Origin: Candidatus Fermentithermobacillaceae bacterium
Lineage (GTDB): Bacteria; Bacillota; Sulfobacillia; Fermentithermobacillales; Fermentithermobacillaceae
Reading direction: 5' to 3'
Length of the DNA: 5,965 nucleotides
Assembly: GCA_012842105.1 (NCBI GenBank)
Contig: DUTL01000301.1
Location: forward strand, 1-5,965
The notes beneath the pieces are model-generated. The model had not been told where the DNA came from and ran no database searches. It saw nothing but the letters and a program-made list of their open reading frames with translations. Shown in pieces: positions 1 through 5,871 of the stretch. Each line of letters opens with the position of its first letter. Position 1 is the first letter of the stretch. Position numbers and translations under genes: made by a program.

Positions 1-150
1 AGCAGACAATCAGAAACGTGGAAACTGATCATTGGAGGCTGGAATCCTTTGCTACAGCGACATGAGTCAAGTTCACAATACCCGGAATTAGAGCCCAAGC
101 AAAGGGTTCCAGCCTCCAATGATCAGTTTCCGCGTTTCTGATTGTCTGCT
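1..150. repeat. Long near-perfect inverted repeat (53-bp arms, 44-nt loop) downstream of tadC
   Basis: Arm 1-53 is the reverse complement of arm 98-150 at 51 of 53 positions. The two exceptions are T19/G132 and T45/G106. The loop is 54-97 and holds no recognisable gene. The outer arm begins at base 1, so the repeat may continue outside the window. It lies 41 bases past the tadC stop codon. Possible identities are a MITE-like or intergenic hairpin element, an oversized terminator/stabiliser hairpin for the operon, or a foldback assembly artefact. The stem is far longer than a normal intrinsic terminator, and any U-tract on the operon strand would lie beyond the left edge. The inverted repeat is certain; its nature is not. 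Confidence 0.9.
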
Positions 151-191
151 TAGCCTCTCTGAGTGTATATCGGTTCCACATTATTTGTATG

Positions 192-1115
192 TTACTTCCC
201 GCCCAGGGCTTTCATAATGTTCAAGAATGCCGGGCCCAATATCACAATAAAAATCGACGGGAAAATGAGAAAGACCAGGGGAATAAGCATTTTGATTGGC
301 GCCTTCATTGCTTGCTCTTCAATAGCTTGCTGTCTTTTGTCCCTGATCATGTCTGCATGCAGGCGAAGCACACCCGCAATTCCAATGCCCAGCTGGTCTG
401 TCTGCAAAATTGCGTTTACAAGGGAAGTCATTTCCATCAAACCGACTCTGTCAGACATATCCTTAAGGGCATCTTTTCTGGGCTTACCCAATTGCATTTC
501 TCTGAGCACTTTCTGAAACTCCTGGCTGATAGGGCCACGAAATTTTTCTACTACTCTTAGCAATGCCATATCGAATGACAGGCCGGCCTCGACGCTTACA
601 ACAAGCAGGTCCATTACATCAGGGAGTTTCCGCAAAATCTGTGTTTTACGTCGAGTAGCCATGGAGGCCAACCGGAACCAGGGAAGGTAAACGGCAAGAG
701 CTGCAAATGAAAACGACGTCAAGGCAGCCCTCAATATTGGGTACCCTGATGCTCCCAGGAAAAATCCTGAAACACCAAGGGTTAAAAGCCCGGTAATTCC
801 CTGGAAAGCAAGGAAATCGCTTGCTTTTATGTTCCTTGGATTGCCTGCCTTAATGAGCATTTCGTCGGTTTTGTCAAATAACCGGTTAGGAGCGATCTGG
901 CTTATGGCAGATGCAATTCCCCTGGTTAAGGGCTGCAGGGTTCTTTCGAGAAAAGGCCTTTCCAGAATGTCTTCTTCCTCCATGGAACGGCTTATGTGTA
1001 TTGATTGCAGCCGCCTGACTATTTCCAACCGTTTTTTGTTTAGCACCTGGTACATAGAAGCAACCAGTCCAATGGACCACAGAAATGCGGTTATAGACGC
1101 CAGGTATACGATCAA
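192..1115 (-). CDS. tadC: Tad pilus inner-membrane platform protein TadC (type II secretion F domain)
   Basis: A 307-residue polytopic membrane protein, the usual size for TadC. Hydrophobic segments lie near residues 3-22, 100-121, 127-147 and 274-298. Between the third and fourth is a cytoplasmic GspF/T2SSF-type helical domain (about 160-270) containing the typical stretch LRKLPDVMDLLVVSVEAGLS and a later TDQLGIGIAGVLR segment. In the family, TadB and TadC form the platform that couples the CpaF ATPase to pilin polymerisation. The start is TTG (1113-1115). An in-frame TGA at 1137-1139 leaves no ATG or GTG upstream, and starting at the next Met (residue 21) would remove the first membrane helix. 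Only 7 bases separate it from the tadB stop, and no clear Shine-Dalgarno is seen, so translation is probably coupled to tadB. It is the last operon gene visible; the stop is TAA at 192-194. Confidence 0.93.
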   Translation of the reverse strand: MIVYLASITAFLWSIGLVASMYQVLNKKRLEIVRRLQSIHISRSMEEEDILERPFLERTLQPLTRGIASAISQIAPNRLFDKTDEMLIKAGNPRNIKASDFLAFQGITGLLTLGVSGFFLGASGYPILRAALTSFSFAALAVYLPWFRLASMATRRKTQILRKLPDVMDLLVVSVEAGLSFDMALLRVVEKFRGPISQEFQKVLREMQLGKPRKDALKDMSDRVGLMEMTSLVNAILQTDQLGIGIAGVLRLHADMIRDKRQQAIEEQAMKAPIKMLIPLVFLIFPSIFIVILGPAFLNIMKALGGK

Positions 1116-1122
1116 AGTATCT

Positions 1123-2100
1123 TTAGACGTCGATATTCACCACCTTACGGATTACAAGAACCCCTATTGCCAAAAGGATAGCTCCTATTGCCAGCATGGC
1201 TACGCCTATTGGTTCCTCCAACATTATCCGTCCAAATTCCGGGTACATGCCAAAAACCATAAATCCAAGGCCAAAAGGGAGGAGGGATACAATCCATGCA
1301 GATACTCGCCCTTGGGCTGTAGCTACCCGAATTCTGGCACGGGTTTTGATCCGTTTCTCTATAGTGCTGGCAGTGTTCTCAAGAACCTGGGCGAGGTTAC
1401 CTCCTACCTGGCGCTGGATCATGACTCCGGTAACCACTAGCTCAAGATCAGGGCTGTCTACCCGGCTAACCAGGTTCATGAGGCTTTCGTCAATACCCAT
1501 TCCCATCCTGTTTTCCCTTAAGAGTTTGGTAAACTCAGTTGCCAGGGGAGGATCCATTTCCCGGCTTACAAGTTCAATGCCCTGAAGAAAACTGTGGCCT
1601 GCCCTAAGTGAGTTGGTCATCATGACCAGTGCATCCAGGAGCTGTGCTTCCAACCTGGCGATTCTTTTTCGTTTCGCCTGGGCAACCCATAGCCCGGGAA
1701 CCAAAAGGCCTACAATCGCTGTTAAGAGGCTTAGTACTTTATTGTGAATGAGCAGAATTCCCAGGCCAAAGCCAAGTAGCCCGGACACAAGTGTGAGCAC
1801 TGCCATTTCTTCGGCCTTTAAGGGTATTCCTGCCTTGAGCAGGTATGCTTGAAGCCGGTCAAGGTATCTTCTGCTTAGTACAGAACCTGGTAGCCTCAAA
1901 GAAGGCAGGCGGAACCGCCTTTTCTCTGAACCTGTTCTCGTCAAGGCAGCCATGGCCTCACCAGGCCCGGCTACCTGTGTGGGAAAAGTATCTGAAAGGC
2001 GTTCCCGTATCCGCCGCCTGTTTGCCGTAAGCAAGTCAGTAATCTGCCAGGCTGAGAGTGTTGTAAACAAGAATGCGCAAACCGTTGCAGCAACAATCAC
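1123..2100 (-). CDS. tadB: Tad pilus inner-membrane platform protein TadB (type II secretion F domain)
   Basis: A 325-residue membrane protein of typical TadB length. Predicted helices lie near residues 1-20, 98-117, 121-140, 266-286 and 298-317. The cytoplasmic T2SSF/GspF-like domain (about 145-265) includes LLDALVMMTNSLRAGHSFLQ and the strongly family-typical VMIQRQVGGNLAQVLENTA (about 226-244). It is the paralogue and partner of the adjacent TadC, and together they form the inner-membrane base on which CpaF acts. The start is GTG (2098-2100). An in-frame TGA at 2116-2118 excludes longer versions, and a GAGGCG ribosome site lies just upstream. The gene begins 48 bases after the cpaF stop, the largest gap in the operon, which shows no hairpin or promoter that I can support. 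TadB and TadC are told apart here by order, length and the QVGGN motif. Confidence 0.93.
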   Translation of the reverse strand: MIVAATVCAFLFTTLSAWQITDLLTANRRRIRERLSDTFPTQVAGPGEAMAALTRTGSEKRRFRLPSLRLPGSVLSRRYLDRLQAYLLKAGIPLKAEEMAVLTLVSGLLGFGLGILLIHNKVLSLLTAIVGLLVPGLWVAQAKRKRIARLEAQLLDALVMMTNSLRAGHSFLQGIELVSREMDPPLATEFTKLLRENRMGMGIDESLMNLVSRVDSPDLELVVTGVMIQRQVGGNLAQVLENTASTIEKRIKTRARIRVATAQGRVSAWIVSLLPFGLGFMVFGMYPEFGRIMLEEPIGVAMLAIGAILLAIGVLVIRKVVNIDV

Positions 2101-2106
2101 TTTTTC

Positions 2107-2112
2107 CGCCTC
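2107..2112 (-). promoter_or_regulatory. Ribosome binding site of tadB
   Basis: The minus strand reads GAGGCG (continuing to GAGGCGG), with the GAGG core 8 bases before the GTG start codon. It supports the non-ATG start of tadB. Confidence 0.7.
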
Positions 2113-2148
2113 GTTTCAAGCAAAATGCCAATACACCACAAAACCAGG

Positions 2149-3516
2149 TTACGAAAAAGCACTCAGGGGTATATGGACGCCCCTTGACTCAAGCACAGGC
2201 AGGAATTTGGGCAACACGCCTGTGGCCTTGAATGTGCCAATGGCTTTGCCGTCACCCCCCACCCCTTGCTGGTCAAAAAGGAAAATATCCTGCAAGGTAA
2301 TCACATCCCCTTCCATTCCCACCACTTCGGTTATTCTGGTTATCTTGCGGCTGCCGTCTCTGAATCTGTTTTGGTGGATGATAAGGTTGATGGCTGAATG
2401 GATCTGTTCCCGTATTGCCCTAACAGGGAGTTCCATGCCTGCCATTAGCACCATGGTCTCTAAACGTGAAAGCAGGTCGCGGGGGGAGTTTGCATGGCCT
2501 GTGGTAAGGCATCCGTCATGCCCTGTGTTCATTGCTTGCAGCATATCCAATGCCTCGCCTCCTCGGACCTCACCCACGACTATTCTGTCAGGCCTCATCC
2601 GAAGGGAGTTAATGACCAGGTCTCTAATAGCTATTCTTCCCTTACCCTCAATGTTAGGAGGGCGTGATTCCATTCGGACTATGTGTTCCTGTTGCAGGTG
2701 AAGTTCTGCAGCATCTTCTATGGTGATAATCCTTTCATGGTTAGGAATAAAAGAGGAGCAAACGTTCAGTGTTGTAGTCTTTCCAGAGGCAGTTCCACCG
2801 CCTACGAGAATGTTGAGCCTTCCTTCAACACACGCCTTTATGAAAACCGCCATGTTTGTGCTTAGTGTGCCGAATCGAATCAGATCAGACATGGTGAAGG
2901 GGGTCTTGGAAAACTTCCTTATTGTGAGCACAGGCCCGGTCAAAGAAACCGGAGGTATGGTTGCATTGACCCGGGAACCGTCGGGTAAGCGTGCGTCTAC
3001 CATGGGAGAACTTTCATCTATTCTTTTCCCCAGGGGAGCAACTATTCTTTCGATAACGTGCATTAGGTGGCCATCGTCCCTGAAGCTAATGTCGGTAAGT
3101 TCAACCTTGCCAAGGCGTTCCACGTATACTTGCGCAGGGCCGTTAACCATGATCTCGTTAATTGTTTCGTCCGCAAGCAGGGGAGTAATAGGCCCGTATC
3201 CGTTAATTTCGCTCACTATTTCGCCTACCATGCGGTGATAGTCGGCTCGGGTAAAGTTAATCTCCATGTTGCTTAGGATTGGTTCGGCAAGCCCGGAGAT
3301 CTGCTTGGTAAGGTACTTGTTGCGGTCGTTTTCCGATACTTGCTCCATGGCTTCCACGTCGATTGTTGCAACTGCTTCTTCCATGATTCTGTCTTTTGCC
3401 CGGTTCCATACCGCTTTGCGGGAAGGCATGGCCGGTAACAGTGATGAGTCCTCAGGGCTGTCCTGCAGGTTTTGCTGTTGCCTCAGTTCTTGAAGCCGTT
3501 TTTGCAGAAGAGACAT
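2149..3516 (-). CDS. cpaF: Tad pilus assembly ATPase CpaF/TadA (type II/IV secretion VirB11-like family)
   Basis: A 455-residue secretion ATPase, typical for CpaF/TadA. An N-terminal helical, charged region (1-100) is followed by the family segment GYGPITPLLADETINEIMVNG (106-126). The ATPase core carries Walker A GGTASGKT (240-247, K246), an Asp box IITIEDAAEL (263-272), Walker B in RPDRIVVGEVRGGEA (308-322, catalytic-type E316) and a His box TGHDGCLTTGHANSP (331-345). All residues expected for ATP hydrolysis are present; the alanine at position 243 of Walker A replaces the more usual glycine but fits GxxxxGK[ST]. Family role: a cytoplasmic hexamer powering Flp pilin polymerisation through TadB/TadC. 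The ATG start follows AGGAGG, formed by the last two sense codons of cpaE, with only 8 bases between the cpaE stop and this start, so translation is probably coupled. It is intact, with no frameshift. Confidence 0.97.
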   Translation of the reverse strand: MSLLQKRLQELRQQQNLQDSPEDSSLLPAMPSRKAVWNRAKDRIMEEAVATIDVEAMEQVSENDRNKYLTKQISGLAEPILSNMEINFTRADYHRMVGEIVSEINGYGPITPLLADETINEIMVNGPAQVYVERLGKVELTDISFRDDGHLMHVIERIVAPLGKRIDESSPMVDARLPDGSRVNATIPPVSLTGPVLTIRKFSKTPFTMSDLIRFGTLSTNMAVFIKACVEGRLNILVGGGTASGKTTTLNVCSSFIPNHERIITIEDAAELHLQQEHIVRMESRPPNIEGKGRIAIRDLVINSLRMRPDRIVVGEVRGGEALDMLQAMNTGHDGCLTTGHANSPRDLLSRLETMVLMAGMELPVRAIREQIHSAINLIIHQNRFRDGSRKITRITEVVGMEGDVITLQDIFLFDQQGVGGDGKAIGTFKATGVLPKFLPVLESRGVHIPLSAFS

Positions 3517-3524
3517 TTTTTGGC

Positions 3525-4706
3525 CTACCTCCTAGCCGACAGCAAGCCGGGCACTGCACCGGGATGGTCATCTGATGCAAGCATCTTGGTGGCCAGTTCC
3601 TCAATGCGCCGGGCGGTTAATGAACCTTTTGCTGACGTTATCAATGGAATTCCAAGGTTTACGGCATCTGTGGCTGCCTTCTCATTACTGGGGATTACTG
3701 TGAGCACCTTCATTCCCAATTCGTCTTCCAGATCTTTAGTCTTGAGGCCACCGGTGTACCCCAGCCGGTTGACCACCACGCGTATCTTAGGTTTCATGGC
3801 CAGGGTAGACAGAAGGTCGATACATTGCTTCATGTTCTGGATTGCGGCCAGGTCCAATGTAGTCACCACCAGTATGTCCCGGGCTTCTTCCAGGGCAGGG
3901 ATTGCAGTGTCGTGGAGGTACGTTGGTGTATCTACAATCACATAGTTGAATGCCTCAGACATTAGCCCAAGGATTGTCTCTACATGCTCTGCATGGATGA
4001 AACCTGCAAATTCAGGCCGCATTGGCGATGGCAGAATCTTCAGGCCTGAAGGGTGTTCAGTAAGATACGAATCGAGTGTTTCCCTGTCGAGGCCGTTGAT
4101 GTCGTCCACTACATCCTTGATTGAGTATTTCCACGGTATACCTGCCATAAGGGCAAGGTTCCCTGAAAACAGGTCAAGATCTATGGCGGCAATTCGCTTT
4201 CCGGTTATATGCCTGATTGCTACTCCAAGGCTCAGGCTTAAAGTAGTTTTGCCTACTCCGCCTTTGGTATTGAACACCACAATTGTCTTGAATTGCGGTT
4301 TCGTCTTTCTTTGAACCGAGAACAGCTCTCTGCGCCTTTTGTCTTGTTGAACGGCCTTTTGAACTGTGCGGACGAGCTTATCGTCTTCCATAGGGAGGTT
4401 CAGCACTCCCTTGGCTCCCACCTGGAGCGCAAGGCGGAGAACTTTTTTGCTGTCTGATGCTGTTACCAGGAGAAGGCTCGACATGGGAAACTCCATAGAA
4501 AACAGCTCTGCCCAGGAGGTGCCTTCGTTTCCGGGTAGATCAATGTCTAAGAGTATTACCTCGGGCTGGTGCCGTTCTGCTATGGTAAAACCCAGGTCAG
4601 GGTTTTCTGTGGCTCCTATCACCAAAAACTCCTGAGTCTTCCCGAGCCTCTCTTTAAGGTCGTTAACGTGCATATGGTCAATAATCAGTAACCTGGCTTT
4701 GTCCAA
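3525..4706 (-). CDS. cpaE: CpaE/TadZ-type pilus localisation protein: receiver-like domain plus MinD/ParA-like ATPase
   Basis: 393 residues in two parts. Residues 4-120 resemble a response-regulator receiver: LLIID, then ILLDIDLPG with D54 at the phospho-acceptor place, VTASD (81-85), and a degenerate end VLNLPMEDDKL (101-111) where the usual conserved lysine is absent. Residues 138-375 are a P-loop ATPase of the MinD/ParA class, with deviant Walker A KGGVGKTT (148-155, K148 and K153), AIDLDLFSGN (174-183) with D176 and D178, and Walker B YVIVDTP (255-261, D259). In the family these proteins mark and organise the pilus assembly site at the membrane. The start is TTG (4704-4706). An in-frame TGA at 4713-4715 rules out an upstream start, and GAGAGG lies 10 bases before it. 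It begins 24 bases after the cpaB stop, and its last two sense codons supply the cpaF ribosome site. Confidence 0.95.
   Translation of the reverse strand: MDKARLLIIDHMHVNDLKERLGKTQEFLVIGATENPDLGFTIAERHQPEVILLDIDLPGNEGTSWAELFSMEFPMSSLLLVTASDSKKVLRLALQVGAKGVLNLPMEDDKLVRTVQKAVQQDKRRRELFSVQRKTKPQFKTIVVFNTKGGVGKTTLSLSLGVAIRHITGKRIAAIDLDLFSGNLALMAGIPWKYSIKDVVDDINGLDRETLDSYLTEHPSGLKILPSPMRPEFAGFIHAEHVETILGLMSEAFNYVIVDTPTYLHDTAIPALEEARDILVVTTLDLAAIQNMKQCIDLLSTLAMKPKIRVVVNRLGYTGGLKTKDLEDELGMKVLTVIPSNEKAATDAVNLGIPLITSAKGSLTARRIEELATKMLASDDHPGAVPGLLSARR
3528..3533 (-). promoter_or_regulatory. Ribosome binding site of cpaF, embedded in the cpaE stop region
   Basis: The minus strand reads AGGAGG, which is also the tandem Arg codons AGG-AGG immediately before the cpaE TAG stop. 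Spacing to the cpaF ATG is 11 bases. Ribosomes finishing cpaE must cover this site, which suggests coupled translation. Confidence 0.8.
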
Positions 4707-4716
4707 AACGAATCAT

Positions 4717-4722
4717 CCTCTC
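4717..4722 (-). promoter_or_regulatory. Ribosome binding site of cpaE
   Basis: The minus strand reads GAGAGG, 10 bases before the TTG start of cpaE. It supports TTG as the true start, since no in-frame alternative exists between the start and the upstream stop at 4713-4715. Confidence 0.6.
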
Positions 4723-4730
4723 GGGAATTC

Positions 4731-5441
4731 CTAGGGATACTGGGTCCGTACATGGCGCAAATTGACAGATGGCAGTGCCGGCTTGCTATCTTCGCCTGAC
4801 GGCCTGAGCACTAACTTCATCTTTCCGATATTTTCTGAAAGCATAATCAACTGGGCGGCAGACGGGGTGACGGCCAGGGTAATATTCTCTGATTCCTGGA
4901 TCCCTTCTTTTTTCTGCATATCAGGACCAACAGCAAGGACCGCGATGTTCTGCAAAAGGGTGACGACTTTAACCTCGTCGATGGATTCGCCGTCTTTGTA
5001 TGACATGAGCACGTCTACATAATGGCCTGGTTTTATATGCCCTGCCACGCCGCTTAACTGGTTTATGGCAATTGTAATTGCCCTGGTTCCTTCAGGGATC
5101 TTGTACGGGAGTTCATTGGCAGTCTTCTCACTGGCAATGTGGGTGGTGAGAATTGTCTCGTCTTGAACAAGATCGACTGTTGCAAAACTGTTAACAGCCG
5201 TTTTGGTTTCTGTGACCGCCGACGGGTGGGCGTACTTTACTGGCACTTGAACAGTCTTGACCATGTCAGGCGCTATTTTGGTTCCCTGAGGGATCTTACG
5301 TGTGGCAATGACTACACCGGTCATGACCTGGTCTATTGCCGCAGTCTGGGCTTTGGTTAAGTACATGTAGACCAGCCCTGCTGTGATGAGTCCTAACACC
5401 ACTGTTCCGATAATCAGAAACTTTGATTTTGAGCTTCGCAT
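4731..5441 (-). CDS. cpaB: Flp pilus assembly protein CpaB/RcpC (SAF domain)
   Basis: 236 residues, in the normal range for CpaB/RcpC. A short basic N-terminus (RSSKSK) precedes one hydrophobic helix (about 8-28), a signal anchor that places the rest outside the membrane. An SAF domain follows (about 41-103, VVIATRKIPQGTKIAPDMV). The RcpC-type region (about 115-215) includes AITIAINQLSGVAGHIKPGHYVDVL (121-145) and the family-typical ITLAVTPSAAQLIMLSENIGKMKLVLR (187-213). In diderm bacteria the family is linked to secretin assembly. Here no secretin gene is seen, and its exact job in a monoderm-style operon is unclear, perhaps pilus passage through the cell wall. The ATG start has a consensus AGGAGG 7 bases upstream. 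It lies 22 bases after the TadG-like stop and 24 bases before cpaE. Confidence 0.94.
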   Translation of the reverse strand: MRSSKSKFLIIGTVVLGLITAGLVYMYLTKAQTAAIDQVMTGVVIATRKIPQGTKIAPDMVKTVQVPVKYAHPSAVTETKTAVNSFATVDLVQDETILTTHIASEKTANELPYKIPEGTRAITIAINQLSGVAGHIKPGHYVDVLMSYKDGESIDEVKVVTLLQNIAVLAVGPDMQKKEGIQESENITLAVTPSAAQLIMLSENIGKMKLVLRPSGEDSKPALPSVNLRHVRTQYP

Positions 5442-5448
5442 TTGGATG

Positions 5449-5454
5449 CCTCCT
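5449..5454 (-). promoter_or_regulatory. Ribosome binding site of cpaB
   Basis: The minus strand reads AGGAGG with 7-base spacing to the ATG of cpaB. It is the best-spaced ribosome site in the window and fixes the cpaB start. Confidence 0.85.
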
Positions 5455-5463
5455 GAAAAAGAG

Positions 5464-5871
5464 CTATCTAATTAGGTTCACAGATTGGGTGGTAAACTGG
5501 TCATCGCCTTCGATTATTTCCGACGGTTCTACAGTATCCAGAAACCACCCAGACAGGATCTTGTTGTCATATTCCAGAATGAAGAATCTGGCAAAGGCCA
5601 CGACGGTTACTTTATGCTTTCCGGTTTGGTGGTCCCCCTCTTCCCCTTCCTCCTGAAAGAAGTCACCTTCTTCTAGAATGGGGATTATTACTACCCTGGG
5701 GCAGGAATCATTTATGTCGATATGGTCTGCATCAGTTATCTGACAGGCGCAGTTTTGTGTACAGGCCGTTATCCGGTCATCAATGGCCTGTTTGACCAAC
5801 CCCACAGACACACCTGGATATGTGTCGATTTCATCCCCTACCTGCAGGGTCCCGTTATATCCGTGCCGCAA
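5464..5871 (-). CDS. TadG-like pilus assembly protein, C-terminal part only (5' end missing)
   Basis: About 135 residues ending at TAG (5464-5466). The sequence runs HGYNGTLQVGDEIDTYPGVSVG, then VKQAIDDRI, SCPRVVIIPI, and VTVVAFARFFILEYDNKILSGWFLDTV. This matches my knowledge of the C-terminus of TadG-related envelope proteins encoded next to cpaB in Firmicutes and Chloroflexi tad loci. The N-terminal membrane anchor and central region are absent. An ATG at 5893-5895 would give a 143-residue protein, but its first eight codons fall in or at the edge of the reversed arm 5872-5965, so that start is probably artificial. Family-like sequence continues through the loop up to about 5871, where I end the gene. 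Four cysteines lie between the KQAIDDRI and CPRVVIIPI motifs (C-x3-C-x-C-x13-C), followed by an acidic stretch. The role is probably an extracytoplasmic accessory of the pilus; the family call is made without a search. Confidence 0.75.
   Translation of the reverse strand: MRHGYNGTLQVGDEIDTYPGVSVGLVKQAIDDRITACTQNCACQITDADHIDINDSCPRVVIIPILEEGDFFQEEGEEGDHQTGKHKVTVVAFARFFILEYDNKILSGWFLDTVEPSEIIEGDDQFTTQSVNLIR

Larger units (their letters stand above)
192..5871 (-). other. tad (Flp/type IVc pilus) operon, 5' end off the window
   Basis: Six same-strand genes (tadG-like, cpaB, cpaE, cpaF, tadB, tadC) are spaced 22, 24, 8, 48 and 7 bases apart without internal promoter or terminator signals that I can support. 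The order matches known tad loci. The flp pilin, prepilin peptidase and tadE/F genes are not seen and may lie outside either edge. Confidence 0.88.

Noticed and set aside
1..150. CRISPR repeat, retron or riboswitch
   Set aside because: There is only one pair of inverted arms with no direct repeats and spacers, no reverse transcriptase nearby, and no riboswitch core that I recognise in the loop or arms.
829..1440. 203-residue open frame on the plus strand
   Set aside because: It lies antisense across the tadC start and tadB end, has no recognisable domain, and overlaps two strongly supported genes. It is a shadow frame.
1952..2701. 249-residue open frame on the plus strand
   Set aside because: It is antisense to tadB and cpaF, including the cpaF ATPase core. 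The composition is serine/proline/arginine-rich, as expected of a shadow frame, and no family is recognisable.
4340..4706. Two-component response regulator
   Set aside because: The receiver-like domain is fused to a MinD/ParA-type ATPase and sits between cpaB and cpaF, the CpaE/TadZ arrangement. There is no DNA-binding output domain.
4678..4716. ATG at 4714-4716 on the minus strand as an alternative cpaE start or a leader peptide
   Set aside because: It is out of frame with cpaE and stops after about 12 codons. It sits right after GAGAGG with no room for ribosome spacing, whereas TTG at 4706 has suitable spacing.
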